DNA of 64,000 nucleotides from Yersinia nurmii (GCF_001112925.1 NZ_CPYD01000005.1:186001-250000), one strand, 5' to 3'; positions 24,861 to 34,837 are shown, counted from the stretch's first letter. Notes: generated by a model from the sequence alone, not told the origin. Numbers and translations: made by a program.

Positions 24861-25331
24861 GAGCATGTCCTTTTTTTAGATGAATGCGACTATATGTTAG
24901 ATTAAAACTCTAACGCTAAAACCTTAGGACAAGGTCATTTGTTTTTCCAGAGCCACTCCATAAAAATAAGTTATTCATTACTAATTAAATAACTTATTAA
25001 GAAAACATTTTTTGATGAAAAAACCAAAAATATATAAATAATGAAGCGTGCGGAATATCAGAATGCTTAAATTATATTAAATAAATCCACTAGACTACTT
25101 ACGCCGAGAAATATAAGCCTACAATTACCCCCTATTCCCTGCATCAGAACGATGCGATCCTGCGGGCAATAAAAAAGCGCCTGACCGCGTTGGCTGTAGG
25201 CACTTTTGTGTAGGGTTATTTTGAAAGTAAATTGAATAAGTTTTTTATTTTATTCGAATCCGACAGTCGTCTTTGTGCCAGCATCTGACATTGCTGAAGA
25301 AATACTGTGTGAAATTAATGGGTGGAAAATT
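24861..25331. promoter_or_regulatory. toxin promoter region and arsH 3' region
   Basis: This 471 bp AT-rich stretch without a gene carries a perfect 11 bp inverted repeat AATAAGTTATT/AATAACTTATT (24965-24975 and 24988-24998) about 105 bp upstream of the toxin start. A smaller repeat GTTAGA/TCTAAC lies at 24896-24914. The arsH terminator is at 25168-25204. The rest is unexplained. Confidence 0.45.
25168..25204 (-). terminator. arsH terminator
   Basis: On the minus strand an interrupted stem GTGCCTacaGCC/GGtcaGGCGC is followed by TTTTTTATT. It lies about 130 nt past the arsH stop. Confidence 0.55.
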
Positions 25332-26030
25332 TTATATTTTCTCCTGGTTGACGCGAGATGAAAGTGCTTGGTGACTTTCCTTTCGTTCGCTGTAGCGATC
25401 AGCAAGATAGCCGGTATGCCTTTTAAGCAGCAGCGTAATCTTAAACAGCTCTTCAGCTACATCGACTATACGGTCATACCAAGAAGAGGGTTTCATTCGT
25501 CCGTTCTCATCAAATTCCTGCCAGGCTTTGGCCACTGAGGACTGATTTGGGATAGTGAACATTCGCATCCAGCGACCCAGTATACGCATCTGGTTCACGG
25601 CATTGAAGGACTGAGAACCGCCGCAGACCTGCATCACTGCAAGGGTTTTCCCCTGCGAAGGACGAATCGCACCTTCACTTAACGGTATCCAGTCAATTTG
25701 GGCTTTCATAACCGCGCTCATTGCTCCATGCCGCTCCGGGGAGCTCCACACCATCCCGTCACACCATCTGACTAATCCGCGCAGCTCGGTGACTTTCGGA
25801 TGCGTATCTGGGGCATCATCTGGCAGCGGCAAACCTGAGGGATTAAACAGTCTGACCGTCGCCCCCATCATCGTCAGCAGGCGACCCGCTTCTTCTGCCG
25901 CAAAACGGCTGTAGGAACGCTCTCTTACCGAGCCATACAGAATCAGGATCCGTGGCGGCTCCTGTAACTGTAGGCGCTCAGCGATTTGCTGATCAAAGCA
26001 ATCTGCGTTCAGGGCAGGCAATTGTTCCAT
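25332..26030 (-). CDS. arsH: arsenic resistance NADPH-dependent flavoprotein ArsH
   Basis: ArsH (232 residues) is an NADPH:FMN reductase-like flavoprotein that oxidises trivalent organoarsenicals. The flavodoxin-like FMN loop is [14 protein letters not shown], and [17 protein letters not shown] is the family's second conserved stretch. It is divergent from arsRBC with an 87 bp shared promoter region, the arrangement known from arsH-arsRBC clusters of Yersinia. The start follows GGAGGAGAAAAG. Confidence 0.93.
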   Translation of the reverse strand: MEQLPALNADCFDQQIAERLQLQEPPRILILYGSVRERSYSRFAAEEAGRLLTMMGATVRLFNPSGLPLPDDAPDTHPKVTELRGLVRWCDGMVWSSPERHGAMSAVMKAQIDWIPLSEGAIRPSQGKTLAVMQVCGGSQSFNAVNQMRILGRWMRMFTIPNQSSVAKAWQEFDENGRMKPSSWYDRIVDVAEELFKITLLLKRHTGYLADRYSERKESHQALSSRVNQEKI

Positions 26031-26117
26031 TCTTTTCTCCTCCAGAATGTCCTGGTGATGTCAAATCTTATAAATATGATTTACCATATATGTATTCTAA
26101 TGGGAATGGAGTCAAGA

Positions 26118-26438
26118 ATGCTACAGCCGGTTCAACTTTTTAAGATCCTGTCGGATGAAACCCGCCTTGCCATTGTCATGCTTCTCCGGGAGTCGGGCGA
26201 GCTGTGCGTCTGCGATATCTGCGCGGCCACTACCGAATCACAGCCTAAAATTTCGCGCCACATGGCTATACTGCGTGAAGCTGAGCTTGTTATTGACCGT
26301 CGGGAAGGCAAATGGATCCACTACCGCCTGTCCCCCCACATACCGGCCTGGGCCGCTGAAACGATCACAACGTCTTGGCAATGTCTGCGGGAGGAAGTGC
26401 GGAAATGGCTGGCAAAATCAGCCTGCACCTCTTGCTGA
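26118..26438 (+). CDS. arsR: arsenite-responsive repressor ArsR
   Basis: ArsR (106 residues from this start) is a winged-helix SmtB/ArsR repressor. The As(III)-binding cysteines are Cys30, Cys32 and Cys35 in ELCVCDIC, in the helix preceding the recognition helix ESQPKISRHM. Longer frames open upstream at 25986, but ATG 26118 follows GGAGTCAAG and matches known ArsR N-termini. It should control both the arsH and arsRBC promoters in the 26031-26117 gap. Confidence 0.92.
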   Translation: MLQPVQLFKILSDETRLAIVMLLRESGELCVCDICAATTESQPKISRHMAILREAELVIDRREGKWIHYRLSPHIPAWAAETITTSWQCLREEVRKWLAKSACTSC

Positions 26439-26482
26439 GATAACCAATCACATACACAAAAACATATATAAAGGAGTCTAAA

Positions 26483-27772
26483 ATGCTTCTGGCAGGGAGT
26501 ATCTTTTTACTGACGCTGATCCTGGTCATCTGGCAACCAAGAGGCCTCAGCATCGGCTGGAGTGCAAGTATCGGAGCCGTGCTGGCGCTGGGAATGGGGG
26601 TCATTCAAATCGATGATATCCCTGTTGTCTGGAATATCGTCTGGAATGCGACAGCGGCATTTATTGCGGTGATCATCATCAGCCTACTGCTCGATGAGTC
26701 CGGTTTCTTCGAATGGGCTGCGTTGTATGTCGCCCGATGGGGTAAGGGACGTGGCCGCCTGTTGTTTACCTGGATAGTACTGCTCGGTGCCACTGTTGCT
26801 GCGCTGTTTGCCAACGACGGTGCTGCGCTGATCCTGACACCAATTGTGATTGCAATGCTACTCGCACTGGGGTTCAGCCAAGGCACGACGCTGGCCTTTG
26901 TCATGGCGGCGGGATTTATCGCGGATACCGCCAGTCTCCCTCTGATTGTCTCTAACCTAGTGAATATTGTCTCGGCGGATTTCTTCGGTCTGAGTTTTAC
27001 GCAGTACGCCTCCGTGATGGTTCCCGTGAATCTGGCAGCCATTGCAGCCACACTGGTCATGCTTCATTTATTCTTCCGCAGAGACATCCCGGCGACATAT
27101 GACGTTTCACTGCTGAAGATACCTGCCAGTGCTATTAAGGATCCGGCAACGTTCAGGGCAGGCTGGGTTGTTCTGCTGTTTCTTCTGGTTGGGTTCTTTG
27201 CACTGGAGCCATTGGGGATCCCCGTCAGCGCGATAGCAGCTGTGGGCGCAGCAGTGCTGTTTATTGTAGCGAAAAGAGGCCATGCCATTAACACCGGGAA
27301 AGTGCTGCGCGGTGCGCCCTGGCAGATCGTTATTTTCTCGCTGGGCATGTACCTCGTGGTCTATGGCCTGCGCAATGCTGGCCTCACAGATTATCTGTCT
27401 GGCGTACTGAATTTTCTGGCAGATAAGGGGCTATGGGCTGCAACGTTCGGTACCGGCTTCTTGACGGCGTTTCTGTCGTCTGTGATGAACAATATGCCGA
27501 CGGTACTGATCGGCGCGCTGTCAATTGACGGGAGTACAGCGAGCGGCGTCATCAAAGAGGCGATGATTTATGCCAACGTGATTGGCTGCGATTTAGGTCC
27601 AAAGATTACCCCGATAGGCAGTCTGGCTACCCTACTATGGCTGCATGTGCTGACACAGAAAAATATGACCATCACTTGGGGATATTATTTCCGCACCGGC
27701 GTTATCATGACCCTGCCCGTGCTGTTTGTCACTCTGGCCGCGCTGGTGTGGCGGCTCTCTGTAACTTTGTAA
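26483..27772 (+). CDS. arsB: arsenite efflux permease ArsB
   Basis: ArsB (429 residues, the standard length) is the inner-membrane As(OH)3/H+ antiporter with about 12 hydrophobic segments. Family motifs include [36 protein letters not shown] and [15 protein letters not shown]. It begins 44 nt after arsR behind AAGGAG. No arsA ATPase gene is present, so it works as a secondary carrier. Confidence 0.96.
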   Translation: MLLAGSIFLLTLILVIWQPRGLSIGWSASIGAVLALGMGVIQIDDIPVVWNIVWNATAAFIAVIIISLLLDESGFFEWAALYVARWGKGRGRLLFTWIVLLGATVAALFANDGAALILTPIVIAMLLALGFSQGTTLAFVMAAGFIADTASLPLIVSNLVNIVSADFFGLSFTQYASVMVPVNLAAIAATLVMLHLFFRRDIPATYDVSLLKIPASAIKDPATFRAGWVVLLFLLVGFFALEPLGIPVSAIAAVGAAVLFIVAKRGHAINTGKVLRGAPWQIVIFSLGMYLVVYGLRNAGLTDYLSGVLNFLADKGLWAATFGTGFLTAFLSSVMNNMPTVLIGALSIDGSTASGVIKEAMIYANVIGCDLGPKITPIGSLATLLWLHVLTQKNMTITWGYYFRTGVIMTLPVLFVTLAALVWRLSVTL

Positions 27773-27784
27773 TGAGATACTGAT

Positions 27785-28210
27785 ATGAGCAACATTACCA
27801 TCTATCATAACCCTGCCTGCGGCACCTCACGTAACACGCTGGAGCTGATCCGTAACAGCGGTAACGAACCGACTATTATTTTTTATCTTGATACGCCACC
27901 GACCCGCGATGTGCTGATTAAGCTTATTTCAGATATGGGAATTACGGTGCGCGCATTGCTGCGCAAGAACGTTGAACCTTATGAGCAACTGGGTCTTGCT
28001 GAGGACACGTTTACCGATGAGCAGCTGATAGATTTTATGCTTCAGCATCCGATCCTGATTAATCGACCAGTGGTGGTGACGCCGATTGGTACGCGCCTTT
28101 GTCGTCCCTCAGAAACTGTTTTGGATATTCTACCAGACGGCCAGAAAGGCTCTTTTGCAAAAGAGGATGGCGAAAAAGTGGTAGATAAAGCGGGTAAACG
28201 GGTTAAGTAA
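27785..28210 (+). CDS. arsC: glutaredoxin-dependent arsenate reductase ArsC
   Basis: ArsC (141 residues) reduces arsenate to arsenite for export by ArsB, using glutathione and glutaredoxin. The catalytic Cys12 is in YHNPACGTSRNT, and the later arginines of the active site are in RPVVVTPIGTRLCRP. It starts 12 nt after arsB and closes the operon. A hairpin follows at 28243-28270. Confidence 0.96.
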   Translation: MSNITIYHNPACGTSRNTLELIRNSGNEPTIIFYLDTPPTRDVLIKLISDMGITVRALLRKNVEPYEQLGLAEDTFTDEQLIDFMLQHPILINRPVVVTPIGTRLCRPSETVLDILPDGQKGSFAKEDGEKVVDKAGKRVK

Positions 28211-28242
28211 TTAGCCCACTGGATATCTTTATCAACACATTC

Positions 28243-28276
28243 GGGCGTCTGTTAGCCAATGCGGACGCCCACTTTT
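28243..28276 (+). terminator. arsRBC terminator
   Basis: GGGCGTC (28243-28249) pairs with GACGCCC (28264-28270) around a 14-base loop, followed by ACTTTTC. It lies 33 nt after the arsC stop. Confidence 0.55.
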
Positions 28277-28387
28277 CGCTCTAAGCCGACTATCAGATTT
28301 AGTCGAGTCCTACTGCAAGATACCGCTAGCTAAAGCTAACGGAGAATACATTTAACGACATGATACATATTGATTTATTTTATATCG

Positions 28388-28663
28388 TTATCCGTCAGTT
28401 CCATTGAGCGTATCCAACATCAGTTTCTTATGCCCCATCGTCTGATGGCACTCCGAAATCCTCTTGTAGACAACACCCGTTTTTTCGCTCGGCAAGGTAT
28501 CACCGCAGCGTTTATAGCTACTTTTCTTCAGTTCGGTCTGTTACTTGTGCAATCGCTTATTGTCCTAGCGGATCAGGTCGGTCAGATATTCGGTAATGTC
28601 GTAAGGTTGGCGAGCAATGCGTCGCTGTTCGCATCCTTCAAGCAGCATAGCCAGTTCCTGCGT
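28388..28663 (-). pseudogene. decayed minus-strand reading frame of unknown family
   Basis: One minus-strand frame reads like a soluble protein (TQELAMLLEGCEQRRIARQP, YDITEYLTDLIR, then QTELKKSS) but is broken by an in-frame TAG, an in-frame TAA and a leading TAG. Two of these could be CAG/CAA codons mutated to stops. A CGDT segment follows. It lies beside the integrase remnant, so it is probably a decayed phage gene. I do not recognise the family. Confidence 0.35.
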
Positions 28664-28699
28664 CTAACCGCATGGAAACCCTAGTGATACCAGCCTATT

Positions 28700-29686
28700 T
28701 ATCTCGCAGACGCAGGGCGCGTTTGCGGGCGCTTACTGTCGTTATCGTATCCTCGCGATGGAAAGCGCATCCGCGTAGATTTGACCGGAAAAGTGATGCT
28801 GTGATGTTTGAACGTTACATGATCGCTAATTTCCACAATCAAGAATGATTGAGTAAACCGACAGATAAGCGCCGTCTGAATGAGTTGACTTCGATGTGGT
28901 GGGATTACCACGGGCGCAACCCTAACATGGCAACAAAAGGCTAAATGCATTTGAGTGCAGTTGTAAAAATAGGGATGATCCGATGATTTATCAGATTAAT
29001 AACCGTCTGTTGATGGATTATCGGGTTAAACAGCTAGGAAATGGCATAAAAGCTTCAACAATTAATCACGATCTTGCTGTACTTAGCGGGGTATTCAGTG
29101 TGATGATCGAGGTTGAGGAATTTTTCGGTGAACATCCGATAAGCGCCTTAGCTCATCTTAAAACGCAACAGACTGAAATGTCTTACTTATCTGAAGACGA
29201 GATCGCCAGATTGTTGGATATGGCCCAGGTGATGCAATGCGTATTGCCCGACTCCACCTGGCTACAAGCGCGGGATGAGGTGAGGCCAAAAACCTCAAAG
29301 CTGAAAATATCATTCATAATCGAGTTAGGTTTGTTGAAACAAAGAATGGTAAAAAGCGCTCGGTGCCAATTTCCTAGGAGTCCGCCAACGAGGTGAAAAC
29401 CAAAGAAAGCGGGCCGCTGTTTAAAACCCATTATCTGACGTTCTATAAATTGATTCGAGAAGCCACACCCGACCTTCCCAAAGGGTAAGCAATCCATGCT
29501 TTACGGCATACATTTGCCACCCATTTTATGATGAAGGGAGGAAATATCATTGCTCTCCAGCGAATACTTGGACATGCAAACATTCAACAAACTATGACTT
29601 ACGCCCACTTTGCACCTGATTATTTGCAGGATGCAATTGCGCTAAATCCGTTAAGTGGAATGTCCACAAACTGTCCACACTTGTGA
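28700..29686 (+). pseudogene. P2-family tyrosine integrase, broken
   Basis: The plus strand encodes fragments of a P2-type integrase in successive frames: DGKRIRV, RFDRKSDAVMFERYM, LSKPTDKRRLNELTSMWWDYHG, INNRLLMDYRVKQLGNGIKA, FFGEHPI, SYLSEDEIARLLDMA, ENIIHNRVRFVETKNGKKRS, HALRHTFATHFMMKGGNI and TMTYAHFAPDYLQDAIALNP. At least two frameshifts occur, with premature stops (TGA for the Trp of EWLSKP, a stop after VPIS, TAA for Gln before AIHALRH). The HALRH box and catalytic tyrosine survive, but no intact protein can be made. Its 3' end faces darP, the integrase end expected of a P2-type prophage. Confidence 0.88.
29661..29679. other. tandem TGTCCACA sites, right end of island (candidate integrase arm sites)
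   Basis: TGTCCACA occurs at 29661-29668 and 29672-29679, spaced 11 bp start to start, inside the integrase 3' end. The 21 bp block 29659-29679 matches 22467-22487 at 18 of 21 positions in the same orientation. It is a candidate attachment-site arm of the P2-like element. Confidence 0.5.
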
Positions 29687-29823
29687 TGTTTTGGGACGTT
29701 TTAGGATGTTTTTAGACGCCTAGTGATACGTTAAGTGATTGAAATCCTGTAGTTCTGCCTATAGCTACTGGATATAGAATCCTACAACCTGATAGGATTA
29801 GCCTCTTTTTAAGGAATGACACC

Positions 29824-30372
29824 ATGAACAAACAGCCCGAAGACTGGCTAGACGAAGTCCCAGAAGATAAAAATGAAGATGATGATGAGATTATCTGGGT
29901 CAGTAAAAGTGAAATTAAACGCGATGCCGAAGCGCTGAAAGATCTGGGCACCGAGCTGGTAGAGCTGGGCAAAAACGCGCTGGAAAAAATCCCTCTGGAC
30001 GAAGATCTGCTGGCCGCCATTGAACTGGCGCAAAAGATCAAAAAAGAAGGCCGCCGCCGCCAGATCCAATTGATCGGTAAAATGCTGCGCGCTCGCGATG
30101 TTGAACCCATTCAGATCGCATTGGATAAGCTGAAAAACCGCCATAACCAGCAGGTTTCACTGTTCCATAAACTGGAAGTGCTGCGCGACCGTTTGGTAGC
30201 GGAAGGCGATGACGCCGTACCTACCGTGTTAGATCTGTATCCGGATGCCGATCGCCAACAACTGCGTAGTTTGATCCGTAATGCCCAGAAAGAAAAGGCA
30301 GCCAACAAGCCGCCAAAAGCATTCCGTCAAATCTTCCAGTATTTGCGTGAACTTTCCGAGAAGCAGCTATGA
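29824..30372 (+). CDS. darP: dual-action ribosomal maturation protein DarP (YjgA)
   Basis: DarP (182 residues, DUF615) is a highly charged helical protein that associates with late 50S assembly intermediates in E. coli. It has the acidic N-terminus [20 protein letters not shown], the [20 protein letters not shown] block and the C-terminal [13 protein letters not shown]. In E. coli it is the divergent neighbour of pmbA. Here the pair is split by about 7.5 kb of island. The promoter region just upstream lies at the island's right junction. Confidence 0.94.
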   Translation: MNKQPEDWLDEVPEDKNEDDDEIIWVSKSEIKRDAEALKDLGTELVELGKNALEKIPLDEDLLAAIELAQKIKKEGRRRQIQLIGKMLRARDVEPIQIALDKLKNRHNQQVSLFHKLEVLRDRLVAEGDDAVPTVLDLYPDADRQQLRSLIRNAQKEKAANKPPKAFRQIFQYLRELSEKQL

Positions 30373-30412
30373 TCAGACGGAGCCGGGAGTCTGCCACAGA
30401 CCCCGGTTCCGA

Positions 30413-30679
30413 CTAACGAATATTAAAGCGTAAACTGCCAGACAATTCTTCTTCCGCCTCTTCGAACAGTAGAATAATCGCGCCAAAACGCCGTTTCCGG
30501 CGGTGATTGAGATGAATAAACTCAATTTCCACCGGTAAACTGATGGCTCCGGTTACCGTATCCCACAATGCATCCAGATTGGCGCCGAAATCTTCGCCCA
30601 AACAAAACTTCTGCGAAAAGTCATGATAAAATGCGGGAAGATCCGCGATATGGTCAAAATCAAACGTCACTTTCACCAT
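30413..30679 (-). CDS. barstar-family RNase inhibitor (YhcO family)
   Basis: This 88-residue acidic protein matches E. coli YhcO along its length (TFDFDHIADLPAFYHDFSQK, LDALWDTVTG, RRFGAIILLFEEAEEELSGS). This is a barstar fold, which inhibits barnase-type RNases by covering the active site. ATG 30679 follows GGAGTG and begins 4 nt after the stop of the RNase gene, so the two are translationally coupled. It should protect the cytoplasm from the RNase encoded just upstream. Confidence 0.88.
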   Translation of the reverse strand: MVKVTFDFDHIADLPAFYHDFSQKFCLGEDFGANLDALWDTVTGAISLPVEIEFIHLNHRRKRRFGAIILLFEEAEEELSGSLRFNIR

Positions 30680-30683
30680 TTTT

Positions 30684-31202
30684 TCACTCCATCCGAACAA
30701 AATTCTTATAATGATCCTGAGTCAGATAAATCAGGCCATCATTGGAATAGAGCAGCCGATCCGTTCCCCGATGACCACACTGATAGTTGACGTCCGCTTC
30801 ACGCCATATCCGATTATTAGCCTTGGGTAACGAACCTTCACGGTTTGAAAAACGATCGCCGCCGATAGCTTTCCCCGGCAGCACCTGACATAAATTACCG
30901 TCTTTCGGGTTCCAGCCTTGCTCACGCGCCTGCTTTTTCGTGATATAAAAACCCGGCAATCTATTGTTTTGTTTTAGGTATTTCACCACTTTCTCATGCT
31001 GGGTCAGTTGGTCGATAGATTCAGTTTGGCTGACTTTATTACTCTGCTGATGACGAGGAATCTGCCCCTGGCTATTGGCCTGCGCAACCACCGGCCTTGA
31101 CGTCGGCACAGCGGCCGGCGCTGTTCCCCGATCGTTTCCCTGGATGATCGCGACAATTAATACCCCCGCCGCCGCCAGAATTCCCACCAGACGTTTGTTC
31201 AT
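30684..31202 (-). CDS. secreted barnase-like guanyl-specific ribonuclease
   Basis: This 172-residue protein has an N-terminal signal/anchor segment (residues 3-20) and a Gln/Ser-rich linker (25-65), then a barnase domain (about 68-170). The catalytic residues are all present: Glu135 (WREADVNY, barnase Glu73), Arg145 and Arg149 (HRGTDRLLYSN, barnase Arg83 and Arg87) and His164 (DHYKNF, barnase His102). The GGDRFSNREGSLP block is also conserved. It should be exported and active outside the cytoplasm. ATG 31202 follows AGGA; the TTG at 31217 is not needed. The barstar gene follows after 4 nt. Whether the RNase is released or stays anchored is not clear. Confidence 0.9.
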   Translation of the reverse strand: MNKRLVGILAAAGVLIVAIIQGNDRGTAPAAVPTSRPVVAQANSQGQIPRHQQSNKVSQTESIDQLTQHEKVVKYLKQNNRLPGFYITKKQAREQGWNPKDGNLCQVLPGKAIGGDRFSNREGSLPKANNRIWREADVNYQCGHRGTDRLLYSNDGLIYLTQDHYKNFVRME

Positions 31203-31281
31203 GATTTTCCTAATCAATTTGCTCGGCTAAAAAAGATGGCTGACGTCGATGAACGCCAGCGCTTCTCCGTTGATTTATTGA

Positions 31282-32751
31282 CTATAAATTACCTAAGTGT
31301 AGGGTTTTCACTTCCATAAATTCATCCAAACCCAGCACCGAACCTTCACGACCCAAACCAGATTCCTTCACGCCGCCAAAAGGCGCTAATTCAGTAGAAA
31401 CCGAACTATCGTTAATGCCGATCATGCCGCTTTCCAGCGACTCAGACACGCGGAATACCCTTTTCAGATTTTGAGTATAGAAGTAAGCCGCCAGACCGAA
31501 AGGTGTGTTATTGGCACGCTCAATCACTTCTGCTTCGGTTTTGAAGCGGAAGCAGGCTGCCAGCGGGCCAAAAGTTTCCTCACTGGCGACTTTCATCTCT
31601 TCGGTAGCATCGGCAATGACCGTGGGCTGGAAGAAGTTGCCACCCAATGCATGACGTTCGCCGCCCGTCAGCAGGCGCCCGCCTTTCGCCAATGCGTCCT
31701 TAACGTGATCTTCAACTTTTTTCACGCCAGCAGAGTTGATTAGCGGCCCTAGGTTGACCCCTTCATCCATCCCGTTGCCGACTTTTAGTTTTTTCACTTC
31801 GGCAGCCAAACGGGTGACAAACTGTTCGTAAATACCATCCTGGATATAGAATCGATTGACGCAGACGCAAACCTGACCAGCATTGCGGAATTTGCAAGCC
31901 ATAGCTCCGGCAACTGCCGCATCCAGATCGGCATCGTCAAAGACGATATAAGGCGCATTTCCCCCTAATTCCATCGAGATTTTCTTCATGGTTTCTGCGG
32001 CGTTGCGCATGAGGGTTTTGCCAACCTCGGTGGAACCGGTAAAGGAAATTTTACGGACTTCCGGGCTAGCCATAATGACATCGCTGATGGCGTGGGTGTC
32101 GCCAGCAACGCCATTTAACACGCCGGCCGGTACACCGGCTTTCTCTGCCAGAGCCAGCAGTGCGAAAGCAGAAAGCGGTGTGTTATTGGCTGGTTTAATC
32201 AAACCGGTACAGCCCGCGGCTAACGCAGGCCCTAGCTTACGCGTGAGCATCGCCAACGGAAAATTCCACGGCGTAATCGCTGCGACTACGCCCACCGGTT
32301 CACGAGTGGCAAAGATACGCGCGCCGGTTTTTGCCGGAGGAATAATTTCACCGTTGGCACGCTTAGCCTGCTCGCTAAACCACTGAATGAAGCTGGCGGC
32401 ATAATCCACCTCACCCAAAGCTTCTTTCAAGGGTTTACCTTGCTCTGCGACCATTAATTCGGCCAGATACTGACGGTTTTCGACAATAAGCTGATACCAA
32501 CGCTGTAGAATCTCGGCTCGCTGTTTGGCCGGCGTTTTACGCCAAGCAGGGAAAGCGTCATGGGCCGCTTTGATCGCCGCCTCGGTTTCACTTTTACCGG
32601 CTTTAGCCACCTGTGCCACCAATTCACCAGTGGCTGGGTTCAATACATCAAAGGTTTCTGCGGCCTGATGCCATTTTCCACCGACAAAGTAGCCAGTTTT
32701 AAACAATTCATGTTTTTGTAACGGATTATCCAGATGTGTTGGAGCGGACAT
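31282..32751 (-). CDS. gabD: NADP-dependent succinate-semialdehyde dehydrogenase
   Basis: GabD (489 residues from this start) oxidises succinate semialdehyde to succinate, the last step of GABA breakdown. It has the aldehyde dehydrogenase motifs ITPWNFPLAM, FTGSTEVGKTLM, MELGGNAPYIVFDDADLD with the general-base Glu, and FRNAGQVCVCVNRFY with the catalytic Cys. ATG 32751 follows GGAGGCCTAAAG and is preferred over the frame start at 32811. No gabT or gabP is nearby, so this is a stand-alone copy. Related semialdehydes are possible substrates. Confidence 0.88.
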   Translation of the reverse strand: MSAPTHLDNPLQKHELFKTGYFVGGKWHQAAETFDVLNPATGELVAQVAKAGKSETEAAIKAAHDAFPAWRKTPAKQRAEILQRWYQLIVENRQYLAELMVAEQGKPLKEALGEVDYAASFIQWFSEQAKRANGEIIPPAKTGARIFATREPVGVVAAITPWNFPLAMLTRKLGPALAAGCTGLIKPANNTPLSAFALLALAEKAGVPAGVLNGVAGDTHAISDVIMASPEVRKISFTGSTEVGKTLMRNAAETMKKISMELGGNAPYIVFDDADLDAAVAGAMACKFRNAGQVCVCVNRFYIQDGIYEQFVTRLAAEVKKLKVGNGMDEGVNLGPLINSAGVKKVEDHVKDALAKGGRLLTGGERHALGGNFFQPTVIADATEEMKVASEETFGPLAACFRFKTEAEVIERANNTPFGLAAYFYTQNLKRVFRVSESLESGMIGINDSSVSTELAPFGGVKESGLGREGSVLGLDEFMEVKTLHLGNL

Positions 32752-32867
32752 CTTTAGGCCTCCTGATCGGCAAAGGGCTGCCCACAATAGGCAACGAGAA
32801 AGGGGGAGCATGAGTTGAGTATAGCCCTTGATGGCAGCAGGAAAACAGGCGCCCTGCCGCCAATCGC

Positions 32868-34829
32868 TTATTGAATGAGCGCGTGCTGGTATCTCTGCAG
32901 CATATCGGCAAGACGTTTGACCGTTTGAGTCACGGAGATAGGAGCATGATATTCTGCCAGTTTTTGCTGGTAATCACTTAATTCCTGTAGCAGACGGAAA
33001 AAGTAATGGCGTCGCTTTTGCTCGTTTTTCGAAGTCATCACCCGATCGGCGGTATGGCGAATCTGTTTGTGGAAAGCGCTTAACTCGGCGTTGACTGGAA
33101 TCTCGGTATTATTCAGCCTTTGATGAGCCACAATCAGCAACAGAGCCAAACGGTACTTGGCGATATCACCGGGGAACATCATCAGCAATTGGTTGAGCTG
33201 CTGATATAATGCTGGTAAATGGTTATCGCTGCGGCGGGCTTGGTTAGTGGTCAGAGCCGCCACCGCGCTGTACACAAAACGGTTTAGTAAAGTTCTACCG
33301 GTACGCACTTTAGCGTTATCCCGAATCAGCAACAGCACGATCAGAGAGACAAAACAGCCGACAATCTGGCCGAGGGCGCTATCCAGAAATAGGCTAACGT
33401 TGAATTCCATTGGGTTGCTGAGCACCAAAATGTTAATAGTACCCGCCAGCGTCCCCAAGGAGCCCAGCCGCCGTTTCTGCACTTCCACGCCGATAATAAA
33501 TGCCAGTAACCCCAAACTAATGCATAACAGCAGCAGACTTTGCTGAGTCGAAGGCAGAATAAACATGAAGTACAGCGCGCCCATCGGCAGCGCCATTAAC
33601 ATACCGATGAGAAAGTCCATCGCCACCATGCGCGGATTGGGCGTGCGCATCGCCAGAGAGGTCACAACCGCTATCATGACCATACAGCCCGCCCCCGATG
33701 TCCAGCCGGTCCACAGCCAGAACAGGCCGCCTATCGCGGTGGCAATACCGGTGCGCAGGCCATTGATCATCGCGTGATGACCTTCCGCCGAGGTGTGTTT
33801 TATTTCAGGCTCGGTAGTTAACAGCTCTTCTTCAACGCTGCTAATACTGCTGTTAGTATGAATGCCCTTCGCCAGCAATAAATAACGAGTGGCGGCGCCA
33901 ACCCAGCTACTGATGGTCAAAGGCACCGCGCTACTGTGACTACCCGCGAAATACTGACGCAACACTTTCATTTGCTTATGAATATCGCCGCAGTTATCTG
34001 CGGGTGTACTGAGCAGCGTTTTCAATTCATCGGTTAAATAATCCGGATGGTTAATCAAAATCAAATAGGTTTCACAGGCCTGAGTAATCATAGCGAGGGA
34101 TTGCCCGTGTAACGCCTGTAAGCGGCGATCGCAGCGCTGCCAGCGGGAAGATTCCATCATCAGATAGCTACGCATCCCTTTCAATGCGCTGGTATTTTTC
34201 ACCAAATCATTCCATGCACGGTCGATATCTTCTTTCTCCGCAGAGTGGATGCACAGATGCAACAGGTGATATTGATCCACCAGCAGCTTATCGATCAGAC
34301 GATCGATATCCTGTTTGATCGATCGCGGAGAAAACAGGAGATCCGCGATCACCGCACAGACGATCCCCAGCACGATCTCGCTACAGCGTTCCACCGCAAA
34401 CTGTGGCGTTAGCAACGGCGTTTCTCCGGTCGTCACAATGATGATCAATGCGGTGTAGCCTGCCAGACCGAAAGCGTAGGAATTCTCGACTTTCACCAGC
34501 GAGGAAATCCAAGTACAGACGCCGGCCCAAACACAACACAGTATGAGCGTCAGTACCGGTGCTCTTATAGTCAGAACGATAATTACCAATCCACCAATAC
34601 AGCCAATGAATGTTCCAATAATCCGCAACCAGCCGCGGTGACGAATAGCGCCGGAAAAAGGTTCGCCACCGGCAGCAAAGGCTGGGCCAGCAGCGACAAT
34701 CGCCGCCGTCATCACCGACCAGCGAGGAGTTTCCAACTGAAAATGGAAGCCCAGAAACAGCGCCGCAATAATGGCAAAACTCAGTTTGAACGCAAAGCGA
34801 TAGCGGATAAACCTTTGGCTAGTGAACAT
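32868..34829 (-). CDS. aaeB: aromatic carboxylic acid efflux pump, inner-membrane subunit AaeB
   Basis: AaeB (653 residues, FUSC family) has two blocks of about five membrane segments each (near 10-165 and 365-510), separated and followed by cytoplasmic helical regions. In E. coli AaeAB exports p-hydroxybenzoic and related acids as a metabolic relief valve. aaeA precedes it by 8 nt. The order aaeX-aaeA-aaeB with divergent aaeR is the E. coli arrangement. Confidence 0.93.
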   Translation of the reverse strand: MFTSQRFIRYRFAFKLSFAIIAALFLGFHFQLETPRWSVMTAAIVAAGPAFAAGGEPFSGAIRHRGWLRIIGTFIGCIGGLVIIVLTIRAPVLTLILCCVWAGVCTWISSLVKVENSYAFGLAGYTALIIIVTTGETPLLTPQFAVERCSEIVLGIVCAVIADLLFSPRSIKQDIDRLIDKLLVDQYHLLHLCIHSAEKEDIDRAWNDLVKNTSALKGMRSYLMMESSRWQRCDRRLQALHGQSLAMITQACETYLILINHPDYLTDELKTLLSTPADNCGDIHKQMKVLRQYFAGSHSSAVPLTISSWVGAATRYLLLAKGIHTNSSISSVEEELLTTEPEIKHTSAEGHHAMINGLRTGIATAIGGLFWLWTGWTSGAGCMVMIAVVTSLAMRTPNPRMVAMDFLIGMLMALPMGALYFMFILPSTQQSLLLLCISLGLLAFIIGVEVQKRRLGSLGTLAGTINILVLSNPMEFNVSLFLDSALGQIVGCFVSLIVLLLIRDNAKVRTGRTLLNRFVYSAVAALTTNQARRSDNHLPALYQQLNQLLMMFPGDIAKYRLALLLIVAHQRLNNTEIPVNAELSAFHKQIRHTADRVMTSKNEQKRRHYFFRLLQELSDYQQKLAEYHAPISVTQTVKRLADMLQRYQHALIQ

Positions 34830-34837
34830 ACTTCCCC

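Noticed and set aside
25253-25261. TTCGAATCC resembling a tRNA T-loop
   Set aside because: No acceptor, anticodon or D-arm pairing surrounds it, so it is not a tRNA or an obvious tRNA fragment.
24861-28400. Tn3-type transposon ends around the ars genes
   Set aside because: No GGGG-starting 38 bp inverted repeats or transposase/resolvase genes were seen.
29712-30144. Minus-strand frames of up to 132 residues opposite darP
   Set aside because: They are low-complexity, Ser- or Phe-rich shadows of the charged darP coding sequence.
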